Positions 17,805 to 25,882 of a stretch of DNA of 64,000 nucleotides are shown in pieces. This DNA is from JASHPR01 sp963808705. GTDB lineage: Bacteria; Actinomycetota; Actinomycetes; Streptosporangiales; Streptosporangiaceae. Location: the NCBI GenBank assembly GCA_963808705.1, contig CAWEHB010000011.1, positions 148,000 through 211,999 of the forward strand. Direction: 5' to 3'. Below the pieces are notes generated by a model. That model made no database searches and was not told the origin of the DNA. It worked only from the letters and a program-made list of their open reading frames with translations. The first letter of the stretch is position 1; each line of letters begins with the position of its first letter. The position numbers and the translations under genes were made by a program.

Positions 17805-18360
17805 TCAGATCGGGCCGGTCGTTCAGCCGAGGCGTGCTGGCGGCGCTGATATCGGCGGTTGACTTCTGGAAGAGTGCCGCTGAGGGATTCGTGGTGTCAC
17901 CAAATCTTACGAACCAGAACCCGAGGTCTTCAAAATAGTGATGTAGCGCAATGTTGGTCGTCCACGCATCGATCCTGATCCATTTCGCGCCGTATTGGCG
18001 CCCAGCCCACCGGCCGGCCCAGGCGAGCAGTTCGGCGCCGATTCCCTGGCCAGCGTAACCCCTGCTGACCACGAGCCGGGACACGTAGACAGCGAGATCG
18101 GACTGCTCAGATTTGGTCCAGAACTCTGAGTTGGCATCGGGCCTGCAAGTGATCGTGGCCATCGGGATTCCGTCATCCTCGACGATCCATGTCCGGTCGG
18201 CCGCCAGGCCGCGCTTCACCCGCGCGTCCTGTTCCGCCTCGCTGGGCCACGGACGGCTCCACTGATCGGTGCCTCTAGCCCGGAGCCAGTCCGCGGCTTC
18301 AGCGATGAAGCACAGGATAAGTTCCAGGTCGCTGGTCTTGGCCGGGCGAATGCGAAACAT
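17773..18360 (-). CDS. GNAT family N-acetyltransferase (copy 1)
   Basis: This 195-residue protein has a complete GNAT core: beta strands with WIVEDDGIPMATITC, then the acetyl-CoA loop YVSRLVVSRGYAGQGIGAELL and the C-terminal WIRIDAWTTNIALHHYFEDLGF. The substrate is unknown. It is about 65% identical by eye to the gene at 19343-20149, and both share the same upstream sequence (a GAAAGCCGC-type element just before the ATG), so the pair arose by duplication. No neighbour suggests a target. Confidence 0.85.
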   Translation of the reverse strand: MFRIRPAKTSDLELILCFIAEAADWLRARGTDQWSRPWPSEAEQDARVKRGLAADRTWIVEDDGIPMATITCRPDANSEFWTKSEQSDLAVYVSRLVVSRGYAGQGIGAELLAWAGRWAGRQYGAKWIRIDAWTTNIALHHYFEDLGFWFVRFGDTTNPSAALFQKSTADISAASTPRLNDRPDLIKPGRPGPRG

Positions 18361-18527
18361 GATGGGCGCGGCTTTCTATGGAGTTATATCCCGGTTTAGC
18401 TAAAGGCGATGAATGATTGCTGGCTGGATGACTGCCAGCGAGATCTCGAATCTTAGCAGCAGGTTTATCGGTCGGCTGCAGCATCCGCGTTAGGGACGCA
18501 CCCAACGTGGCCGACCGGCTGGTTCCA

Positions 18528-18918
18528 ATGGCACGCAGCGCGGGGTCGCCCGGGGAGATACTGGCCGGTGTGGTTCTGGATGGTTTCGCTCGCGCGCTCG
18601 ATGGCTTTGAGTCCGTGCTCGGAGTCCGTGCTCGCCGGGGTTGCGCCTGGCCGCTGGGATGCCCCGTCGCCGTGCGCGGGCTGGCGCGCCGCCGATGTCG
18701 CCGGTCACGTGATCGGCGACCTGCGGGCGGTTGAGGCGTACGCGGCCGGGCGCGACGAGGAAGACAGTGCCGCTGATCCGCGATCTGCGGCCGGTGACGA
18801 TCCGCTGGCCGCGTGGCGCGCGGCGCGGGCTGACATGATGGCGGCGCTGGACCCCGCGGCGCTGACCGGCTGCTGGCCATCTTCGGCCGCCGTAACCCCG
18901 GCGGTTAAAGATCTTTAG
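18528..18918 (+). pseudogene. TIGR03086/mycothiol-dependent maleylpyruvate isomerase-like gene, frameshifted and truncated
   Basis: The first frame reads AGVVLDGFARALDGFESVL and the second frame continues AGVAPGRWDAPSPCAGW and ADVAGHVIGDL, the diagnostic start of this DinB-like family. The switch occurs at a 13-bp tandem duplication (GAGTCCGTGCTCG at 18609-18621 and 18622-18634). Removing one copy restores one continuous frame. The restored protein still ends after about 125 residues, against roughly 190-200 in the family, so the 3' part is lost too. Confidence 0.75.
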
Positions 18919-18941
18919 TTCATGAGCACGTAACCGTCCTG

Positions 18942-19004
18942 TCAGCGGGGGTCGTAGTGCTCATAGCGATACTGCGCCGATGGGCGTGCGTGATACTTGG
19001 CCAT
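18942..19004 (-). CDS. 20-residue ORF with a strong ribosome-binding site
   Basis: The minus strand shows GAGAGGAGG six bases or fewer before an ATG at 19004, followed by 20 codons rich in Tyr, His and Arg (starting MAKYHARPSA) and TGA at 18942. It is too short for family recognition. It lies alone between the broken maleylpyruvate-isomerase gene and the second GNAT gene. The remaining sequence to 19342 shows no other supported gene. Confidence 0.35.
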   Translation of the reverse strand: MAKYHARPSAQYRYEHYDPR

Positions 19005-19342
19005 GACACCTCCTCTCGTCCTCTCTCCCATATTCCGGTCCCATCCGACAGGGCCGGCCTGTGCCCCCCCAACCCACCATCGCCTGTCCAGAGTCGTTCC
19101 GCAAGGTTCGCGGATAGGAGGAATACGCGGTTGGGGCGCAAGCCGCGGCCAGATCAAGCCAATGAACTGCGTAGACGCTCGGCCCGGTGTGGGCGGCCGG
19201 GCCTTCGGCTTGAGAGAATTCTGGCCCGTTAGCGACACACGGATCATCGGTAGTTACTAATGGGGTGCTAGTGACTGCTGCTACTGGACGGACTGGGTGG
19301 GCCCAGGTCCCGCTTGCGGACAACGCTGCCCGCAAGAAGAAT

Positions 19343-20149
19343 TCACTGTGGGGCTGTGTCCATATGGCGTTCCTTTACGGCGGTAGTGCCGTCATGGCCA
19401 GTAACGTGATCACCAACGCCAGCAAGTGCTGCCTGCCTGACGGCTTGGGGAGCATTCTTCTGTGGCGGGAGAAGGTAAATCCCGGCAGGCACGAACATGC
19501 ACTGGCTAAATTCCTGAATGGCCTGGGAAGAGTCCAGCCACCTCTGGGCCAGGCGGCGTGCTGCCAGGGGGGCCGGCTTGTCGGGCTTGATCAGCTTGGG
19601 CTTCTCCTTCAGGCGAGGTATATCGGCTGACCTGATATGAGCAGTTGACCTCTGGAAGAGAGCGGCAGAGGGATATTCTACGTAATCGCAAAACCTTAGG
19701 AAGCTGAATTCCTCATTTTCGTAATAACTGTGCAAGGCAATGTTGGTCGTCCACACGTCGATCCTGATCCATCGCGCGCCGTATTGCTTCCTGGCCCACC
19801 TGCCGGCCCATCTGATTAGCTCGGCCCCCACTCCCAGCCCGGCGTGACTCCGGCTGACCACGAGTCGGGATACGTAGACGGCGAGGTCGGCTTGCTCCGC
19901 TTCCATCCAGAGGTCTGGGTTGGCATCAGGCCTGCAAGTTATCGTGGCTACCGGAATACCGTCGTTCTCGACGATCCATGTCCGGTGAGCCCTTAGGCCT
20001 CGCTCGACCCGCGCGTCCCGTTGCTCTTCGTCGGGCCATGGCTTATCCCATTGGTCGGTGCCTTTGGCCTGAAGCCAGCCGGCAGCCTCATCGATCATTT
20101 TCAGGATAAGCTTTAGGTCACCGGTCGCGGCCGGGCGGACGTGAAGCAT
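19343..20149 (-). CDS. GNAT family N-acetyltransferase (copy 2) with extended C-terminus
   Basis: This 268-residue paralogue of the gene at 17773-18360 has the same GNAT core (WIVENDGIPVATITC; YVSRLVVSRSHAGLGVGAELI; WIRIDVWTTNIALHSYYE). Similarity ends near KLIKPDKP, after which copy 2 has about 75 extra residues of low complexity instead of the short tail in copy 1. The stop codon was probably lost and the frame now runs into former intergenic DNA. The acetyl-CoA loop reads AGLGVG, still compatible with binding. Substrate unknown. Confidence 0.8.
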   Translation of the reverse strand: MLHVRPAATGDLKLILKMIDEAAGWLQAKGTDQWDKPWPDEEQRDARVERGLRAHRTWIVENDGIPVATITCRPDANPDLWMEAEQADLAVYVSRLVVSRSHAGLGVGAELIRWAGRWARKQYGARWIRIDVWTTNIALHSYYENEEFSFLRFCDYVEYPSAALFQRSTAHIRSADIPRLKEKPKLIKPDKPAPLAARRLAQRWLDSSQAIQEFSQCMFVPAGIYLLPPQKNAPQAVRQAALAGVGDHVTGHDGTTAVKERHMDTAPQ

Positions 20150-20259
20150 GATGGGAGCGGCTTTCTGCGGTCATGTCCCAGCCTGGTTTAAAGGCAATGG
20201 GAGATCGGGTAATTGGATGGCTGGAGTTCAGGTTTTACTAGCGGGGCTGCCGACAAGGC

Positions 20260-21099
20260 CTAGGCTAAGCTGGTATCTTTCACCGACGCGTTGTCAGCGG
20301 GGCTAGGAGCAGGTTCATCGGAGCCAGCCGTGACACCTGCATTAGGGGCATGCCCCACGTTGACGACGAACTGGTTCCGGTCAGCCGGGTAGACGGTTAC
20401 GGTTAGCCGGATTGGCTTGCCGGATTCGTCGAAGGATGTCCGGTGAGTTTCGAAGACGGCCACCCGGCCGTCGTCGGGCAGCCTGAAAAAGGCCGCCTCG
20501 GCCGGTTCTAGCGCGCGAACCGTTATCTTGTCGCGCCAGCCCACCTGTTTTATATGCAAGGTTTCTGTGAGGTAGCTGACTACCCCGTCCTTCATATCCA
20601 CAGCCGCGAGGATCCCCGCGGCGCCTTGCTGGACAAATCTCATCGGATAGAACGAGGTCTGCAGCGACCACGGGGTCCCGTCGATGGACCGCTGCTGATG
20701 CCGACTGACTACAGTGAAGTCGTCCTCGAGTTCGAGTTCGCTCGCCACCAGGCCAGTGGCTTGCTGGACCTCAACGCGCGGGACGGAGTCCGTGGGCGCT
20801 CTCCGCCGTTCGGTGACCTCGGAAGCGTAGGCACCACCCTCGCCGAGGCCGAAGCCGGTCTCAGGTCTGACAATGATGACGAACGGGTCGATCTTATTGA
20901 CGACGAAGGTTCCCTGGCCGGGACGGGTCTCCACCAGGCCTCTGCCGATGAGCCACCTCACCGCATCGCGGACGGTGTTCCGGGATGCATCGTACTCCTC
21001 CCTGAGTTCCATTTCCGTCGGCAACTGGGCGCCCGGGCCAAGCTGGCCAGTCTCGATCTTCCGCTGCAGATCATCGGCAATCTGTCGGTATATGGGCAT
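20260..21099 (-). CDS. GntR/HutC-type transcriptional regulator with UTRA domain
   Basis: This 279-residue protein has an N-terminal winged helix (YRQIADDLQRKIETGQLGPG; TEMELREEYDASRNTVRDAV; GRGLVETRPGQGTFV) and a full C-terminal UTRA ligand-binding domain (about residues 95-250, ending LTVTVYPADRNQFVVNVG). GGGAG precedes the ATG. It would bind a small effector and an operator near its own or neighbouring genes. The promoter region of this gene overlaps the coding end of the truncated paralogue next to it. Confidence 0.9.
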   Translation of the reverse strand: MPIYRQIADDLQRKIETGQLGPGAQLPTEMELREEYDASRNTVRDAVRWLIGRGLVETRPGQGTFVVNKIDPFVIIVRPETGFGLGEGGAYASEVTERRRAPTDSVPRVEVQQATGLVASELELEDDFTVVSRHQQRSIDGTPWSLQTSFYPMRFVQQGAAGILAAVDMKDGVVSYLTETLHIKQVGWRDKITVRALEPAEAAFFRLPDDGRVAVFETHRTSFDESGKPIRLTVTVYPADRNQFVVNVGHAPNAGVTAGSDEPAPSPADNASVKDTSLA

Positions 21100-21581
21100 A
21101 GTGGTTTCTCCCGGAATAACCTGGGGTCTGCTCCAGCGGAGGCTTCGGCGTCAGGAACCTCACCGACCTCGATGACGAACTGGTTTCGGTCTGCGGGATA
21201 GACGCTGATAGTGAGGCGGAACGGCTGGCCGTGGTGGTCGAAGGCGGACGTGGCCGGCTTGCGCCGCCCGCCTCGCCCCGCTCCCCGCGTCCCCTTGGCG
21301 TAGACGGGGCCTTCCTCGTCGCCACTCTTCTCGGGCTCGCCAGTCAGGATGGTGACGTAAGGGTCGATCTTGCCGACGACGAAACTTCCCTGACCCGGAC
21401 GGGTCTCGACGAGCCCGCGCGTGATGAGCCATTTCACGGCGTCTCGGACGGTGTTCCGCGAAGCGTCGTACGTCTCCCTGAGCTCGGGCTCGGTGGGCAG
21501 CTGGTCGCCGTGGCCTAGAGCGCCACTCTCGATCTGCTTCCGCGGGTCCTCGGCGATCTGCCGGTACATGGGATCAGGCAC
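20958..21581 (-). CDS. GntR regulator paralogue with internally deleted effector domain
   Basis: The winged helix is almost the same as in the adjacent gene (TEPELRETYDASRNTVRDAV; ETRPGQGSFVV). After about residue 95 the protein jumps to the last segment of UTRA (FRLTISVYPADRNQFVIEVG), so roughly 95 residues of the ligand-binding domain are missing. It then runs 142 bases into the next gene in another frame before stopping. The GTG at 21581 follows AGGAG. It may be a DNA-binding-only competitor of the intact GntR or a decaying copy. Confidence 0.65.
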   Translation of the reverse strand: MPDPMYRQIAEDPRKQIESGALGHGDQLPTEPELRETYDASRNTVRDAVKWLITRGLVETRPGQGSFVVGKIDPYVTILTGEPEKSGDEEGPVYAKGTRGAGRGGRRKPATSAFDHHGQPFRLTISVYPADRNQFVIEVGEVPDAEASAGADPRLFREKPLCPYTDRLPMICSGRSRLASLARAPSCRRKWNSGRSTMHPGTPSAMR

Positions 21582-21611
21582 GAGTTCTCCTGGAGATCCC
21601 AACCACACCAA

Positions 21612-21896
21612 CCACAGGGGTAGCTGGGTTCAAAAGGATCATCCCTGCGGTCAAGATAATCGGGCTTATCCCATTGCCTTCCGTCCGCCGCGATGTCAAC
21701 ATATAGCTAAAGGTTGGGATGACCCGAACAGCAGGAACCATGGGGATCAGACTAGCAGTACCAGGAGCAAGGATGGCAAGGACTTGCCCGAACTCTTCGA
21801 GATTCCTGGCCTGGCTGCCGAAGCCGAGCAGCGCCGCTGGGAGGTGTAGATCGGAGCCGCGGAGTCACCGCTGATCGGAAGAAAGGGGGATCAGCT
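21612..21896. other. gap upstream of the GntR pair
   Basis: These 285 bases lie between the divergent GntR genes and the small membrane protein. They are less GC-rich than the surroundings and must contain both promoters. I see no supported gene here, only a short unconvincing frame ending near 21849. Confidence 0.4.
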
Positions 21897-22160
21897 ATGA
21901 CAGCCGTCGAACTACTAGCGATCGGCGTGATCTTCACCTTCGGGATGATCACGGGGGTGATCTGCCTGGTCAGCCTGGCCAGCCGCAGGGAAGACCGCAG
22001 GGCGAGGCTGAGCCGCGAGGCTCCTGACCGCATGACGCTGGCCGGGCGGTTCCTGACCGGCCTGTACGTGCGCCGTCCCGGCGATGAGACCCCACGGTAC
22101 CGCCACCCGGATGACGATCCAGTGCAGTACTCCGGGCCCTACCGCGACCCGTGGGCGTGA
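21897..22160 (+). CDS. small single-span membrane protein
   Basis: This 87-residue protein has one N-terminal hydrophobic segment (about residues 5-28, LLAIGVIFTFGMITGVICLV) followed by an Arg-rich stretch and a polar, tyrosine- and proline-rich tail. AAAGGGGG precedes the ATG at good distance. The positive residues after the helix suggest a cytoplasmic C-terminus. No family recognised and no clear partner. It closes the accessory insertion before the core genes resume. Confidence 0.6.
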   Translation: MTAVELLAIGVIFTFGMITGVICLVSLASRREDRRARLSREAPDRMTLAGRFLTGLYVRRPGDETPRYRHPDDDPVQYSGPYRDPWA

Positions 22161-22320
22161 TCGCTGACGACGCCCGCTGAAGGCCGCTGCGGCCGTGCCA
22201 CGACCGGGGCGTGGCGCGGCCGCAGCTCATGTCCTGACCACTGCCGGGCCGCAGCCGGCCTGGCCCCCTGACCTGGCTTATCCGGGCGAATCACGCTGCC
22301 GCGGTGTCGGCGGGGCCCGC

Positions 22321-22326
22321 TAGGCT
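22321..22326 (+). promoter_or_regulatory. -10 box of leaderless MetE-like gene promoter
   Basis: TAGGCT lies 6 nt before the GTG at 22333. Confidence 0.5.
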
Positions 22327-22332
22327 CTGCTC

Positions 22333-23373
22333 GTGAGCGAAGAGTCACCGTCGTACCCCTGGCCGGCCGGCAGTGCCACCGGGGTCGGCTCGATGCCGGG
22401 CACGGACCCGGCCGAGGCGCTCGCCGTGGTCCTCGGTGAGCTGCCCGACCTTCCTCACCTGCCGGAACTGCCCGGCCGCGGCGTCGGGGCCGACCTGACC
22501 GGCCGCACCGCGGCGCTGCTGGTGGACATCCCGGTCGAGACCACGCCCGGCGGCTGGAAGCTGGCGACCCGGCCCGGCCGCGACCAGCGCCGGGCGGCCG
22601 GGCTGCTCGCCCGAGACCTGGACGCGGCGCATGAGGCGGCCGCGGACTGGCCCGGGCCGTTCAAGATCCAGGTATGCGGCCCGTGGACGCTGGCGGCCAC
22701 GATCGAGCTCAGCCGCAGCCAGAACCCGGCGCTGGCCGACCCCGGCGCGGTGGCCGACCTGACCGCGTCGCTGGCCGAGGGGGTGGCGGCGCACGTGGCC
22801 GAGGTGCGCGGCCGGATCCCCGGCGCCACGGTGCTGCTGCAGCTAGACGAGCCGGCGCTGCCCGCCGTGCTGGCGGGATCCGTGCCCACCGCGAGCGGGC
22901 TGAACCGGGTGGGCGCCGTCGACACCACCGTGACCTGCGACGGCCTGCGCTCCGTGCTCGACGCCACGACGGCGTTCGGCCTGGTGCACTGCTGCGCGCG
23001 AGACGTCCCGTTCCGGATCCTGATGCAGGCAGGGGCGAAGGCGGTGGCCTTTGACGTCAGCCTGCTGCAGAGCGAGGAGGAACAGGACGCGCTGGCCGAG
23101 GTCGTCGAGGCCGGTCTCGGCATCCTGGCCGGAGTTGTGCCGAGTCCCGAACGTGACGCCCCGGGGCCATCGCGATCGCCGCGGGAACCCGGTGCGGGCG
23201 TGCTGGAGTTGTGGCACCGGATGGGGATCCCGGCCGCGGGGGCCGACCGGCAGGTGGTGCTCACGCCCCCGTGCGGCCTGGCCGGCGCGTCGCCGGCCGG
23301 GGCGCGGGCCGCGCTCGCCCGCTGTCGCGAGGCGGCGCGGCTGCTGCCCGAGCTGATCGAGGAGGGGGTATGA
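22333..23373 (+). CDS. MetE/UROD-like protein (vitamin B12-independent methionine synthase family)
   Basis: This 346-residue TIM-barrel protein resembles the C-terminal half of MetE (ATGVGSMPGTDPAEAL; FKIQVCGPWTLAATIEL; LLQLDEPALPAVL; HCCARDVPF; LTPPCGLAG). The His-Cys pair in VHCCA and the late Cys in PPCGLAG are candidate zinc ligands. It lacks the MetE N-terminal half, so a complete methionine synthase is unlikely. The same type of gene sits beside ligA in M. tuberculosis (Rv3015c, from memory). Its physiological methyl acceptor is unknown. Confidence 0.85.
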   Translation: MSEESPSYPWPAGSATGVGSMPGTDPAEALAVVLGELPDLPHLPELPGRGVGADLTGRTAALLVDIPVETTPGGWKLATRPGRDQRRAAGLLARDLDAAHEAAADWPGPFKIQVCGPWTLAATIELSRSQNPALADPGAVADLTASLAEGVAAHVAEVRGRIPGATVLLQLDEPALPAVLAGSVPTASGLNRVGAVDTTVTCDGLRSVLDATTAFGLVHCCARDVPFRILMQAGAKAVAFDVSLLQSEEEQDALAEVVEAGLGILAGVVPSPERDAPGPSRSPREPGAGVLELWHRMGIPAAGADRQVVLTPPCGLAGASPAGARAALARCREAARLLPELIEEGV

Positions 23374-23489
23374 GCGAGCCGGAGGGGCGCGGTGCCGTCT
23401 GGACCGAGGAGCGAGGGAGCGTGCGACTGAGCGACGAGGGAAGACGGCGCCTTAAGGCGCCCCGGAGGCGAGCGGGGAACAGAGCGTGA
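23370..23489 (+). CDS. 39-codon ORF bridging the MetE-like gene and ligA
   Basis: The ATG overlaps the upstream TGA (ATGA) and its own TGA overlaps the ligA GTG (GTGA), so it is positioned for coupled translation at both ends. The peptide is Arg/Glu-rich (38 residues or so, ending RRRAGNRA) with no recognised domain. It contains a perfect 16-bp palindrome at 23446-23461 (GGCGCC TTAA GGCGCC). It may be a translated spacer rather than a functional protein. Confidence 0.3.
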   Translation: MSEPEGRGAVWTEERGSVRLSDEGRRRLKAPRRRAGNRA

Positions 23490-25663
23490 CCGAGCCGGAT
23501 GCGGCGGCCCGGCAGCGGCACGCCGCGCTGGTCGTCGAGATCACCGAGCACAACCACCGCTACCACGTGCTCGACTCGCCGATCATCTCCGACGCCGAGT
23601 ATGACGCGCTGATGCGCGAGCTGCGCGGGCTCGAGGACACCTACCCCGAGCTGCGCACGCCGGACTCGCCGACCCAGAAGGTCGGTGACGTGATCTCCAC
23701 CGACTTCGCCCCGGTCGAGCACCTGGAGCGGCTGCTCAGCCTGGACAACGCGTTCTCGGCGGAGGAGCTTGACGCCTGGGCGGCGCGTACCGAGCGGCTG
23801 GCCGGGCCGGATGCCGCCGTGGGCCCTTACCTGTGCGAGCTGAAGATCGACGGCCTAGCGGTCGCGCTGGCCTACTCCGGCGGGGCGCTGGTCCGCGCCG
23901 CGACCAGGGGCGACGGGGTGACCGGCGAGGATGTCACGCCGAACATCCGGACGATCGCCGCGGCCCCGGCCCGGCTGGCCGGGTCGGGCTGGCCGCAGAC
24001 CCTGGAGGTGCGCGGCGAGGTGTTCCTGCCGGTGGCCGCGTTCCACGAGCTGAACGAGCGGCAGGCCGAGGCGGGCAAGCCGCTGTACGTGAACCCGCGG
24101 AACACCGCGGCCGGGTCCCTGCGGCAGAAGGACCCGCGGGTCACCGCGACCCGGCCGCTCAGCCTGATCGTGCACGGCCTGGCCGTGCCCGGCGCCGACG
24201 TGGCCAGCGGCATGCCCGCACCGGACGACCAAGCCGTGCCCGACGACGCGCCGTCGACGCAGTCGGGCTGGTACGAGCAGCTGCGCGCCTGGGGGCTGCC
24301 GGTCAGCGACGTGTACCGGGTCGTCGCCAGCCTGGACGAGGTCCGCGAGTACATCCATTACTACGCCGAGCACCGGCACGACCAGGCGTACGAGATCGAC
24401 GGGGTGGTGATCAAGCTCGACCGGCTCGAGGTGCAGCGCTCGCTCGGCGCCACGAGCCGGGCGCCCCGCTGGGCGATCGCCTACAAGTACCCGCCGGAGG
24501 AGGTCACCACCCGGCTGCTGGATATCCGGGTCAACGTGGGGCGGACCGGCCGGGTGACGCCGTTCGCGGTGATGGAGCCGGTCAAGGTCAGCGGCTCGAC
24601 CGTGGACCGGGCCACCCTGCACAACGCCGACGAGCTGGCCCGCAAGGGCGTGCTGATCGGCGACATGGTGGTGCTGCGCAAGGCCGGCGACGTGATTCCC
24701 GAGGTGGTCGCGCCGGTCACGGACCTGCGTTCCGGCTCGGAGCGCGCGTTCGAGTTCCCCGCCGCGTGCCCGGAATGCGGCACGACGCTGGTCCGCGACG
24801 CCGGGGAGGACGGGAAGGTCAGCGTGGACTGGCGCTGCCCGAACGCCCGGTCCTGCCCGGCCCAGCTGCGCGAGCGGCTGTTCCACCTGGCCAGCCGCGG
24901 CGCGCTGGACATCGAGGTGCTCGGCTACGAGGCGGCCGTGGCCCTGCTGGACTGCGGGCTGGTGACCGACGAGGGCGACGTGTTCGCGCTGACCGCCGAG
25001 ATGCTGGCCCGCTGCCCGTTCTTCGTCAACAAGCAGGGTGGCCTGACCGTGAACGCCGCCAACCTGCTGGCGAACCTGGAGGAAGCGCGGCGGCGGCCGC
25101 TGTGGCGGATCCTGGTCGCGCTGTCGATCCGGCACATCGGGCCGACCGCGGCCCGCGCCCTGGCCGCGGCGTTCGGCTCGGTCGACGCGATCGCGACGGC
25201 CACGCCCGAGCAGCTGGTCGCCGTCGACGACGTCGGCCCGACGATCGCCGCCTCGGTCCAGGACTGGTTCGCCGTGGGCTGGCATGCGGCGATCGTGGAC
25301 AAGTGGCGGGCGGCCGGGGTGCAGCTGGCCCAGGAGGGGTGGGTTCCGCCGCCCGTGCCTGCCGGCGACGAGCCGTCCGCCGCCGGGCCGCTGGCCGGGA
25401 TCACGGTGGTGATTACCGGCACGCTGGAGCAGATGACCAGGGACGAGGCGGCCGAGGCCGTGCAGCGCCAGGGCGGAAAGGTCACCGGGTCGGTGTCGAA
25501 GAAGACCGATTTCGTGGTGGCCGGGGACTCTCCCGGCTCCAAGTACGAGCGGGCGCTCGCCCTGGGCGTCCCGGTGCTGGACGGGGCGGGACTCGGCATC
25601 CTGCTCGAGCGAGGGCCGGCCGCGGCCAACGATTCGGCCGAGTTGCCCAATACCAGCGCCTGA
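23486..25663 (+). CDS. ligA: NAD-dependent DNA ligase
   Basis: This 725-residue enzyme seals nicks during replication and repair. Domains in order: Ia (YHVLDSPIISDAEYD), adenylation domain with nucleophile Lys120 (ELKIDGLAVAL), OB fold, four-Cys zinc finger (CPECGTTLV; CPNARSCPAQ), helix-hairpin-helix repeats around residues 530-600, and a C-terminal BRCT domain (LAGITVVITGTLEQM; VTGSVSKKTDFVVAGDSPGSK). Length is normal. The GTG start overlaps the preceding small ORF. Confidence 0.97.
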   Translation: MTEPDAAARQRHAALVVEITEHNHRYHVLDSPIISDAEYDALMRELRGLEDTYPELRTPDSPTQKVGDVISTDFAPVEHLERLLSLDNAFSAEELDAWAARTERLAGPDAAVGPYLCELKIDGLAVALAYSGGALVRAATRGDGVTGEDVTPNIRTIAAAPARLAGSGWPQTLEVRGEVFLPVAAFHELNERQAEAGKPLYVNPRNTAAGSLRQKDPRVTATRPLSLIVHGLAVPGADVASGMPAPDDQAVPDDAPSTQSGWYEQLRAWGLPVSDVYRVVASLDEVREYIHYYAEHRHDQAYEIDGVVIKLDRLEVQRSLGATSRAPRWAIAYKYPPEEVTTRLLDIRVNVGRTGRVTPFAVMEPVKVSGSTVDRATLHNADELARKGVLIGDMVVLRKAGDVIPEVVAPVTDLRSGSERAFEFPAACPECGTTLVRDAGEDGKVSVDWRCPNARSCPAQLRERLFHLASRGALDIEVLGYEAAVALLDCGLVTDEGDVFALTAEMLARCPFFVNKQGGLTVNAANLLANLEEARRRPLWRILVALSIRHIGPTAARALAAAFGSVDAIATATPEQLVAVDDVGPTIAASVQDWFAVGWHAAIVDKWRAAGVQLAQEGWVPPPVPAGDEPSAAGPLAGITVVITGTLEQMTRDEAAEAVQRQGGKVTGSVSKKTDFVVAGDSPGSKYERALALGVPVLDGAGLGILLERGPAAANDSAELPNTSA

Positions 25664-25882
25664 GGGGTAGCACCCCGCAGGGACAAGTGCGTAAGGTGAG
25701 GTGCCTGAGACGTTGCGTGAGCTGGACCCCGGTCTGTAACTGAATAGTAGTTAGATGACTACGGCCTGACCTGCCGTAACGCTTTGTATGCAGTTGACCT
25801 CGGGAAGTACGATTTTAGCCGTACGCCCCTCGAGTCCCCGGGGGCCCCGCGGCGCAGTCGGTTGCACCGATGAGGACGGCCC

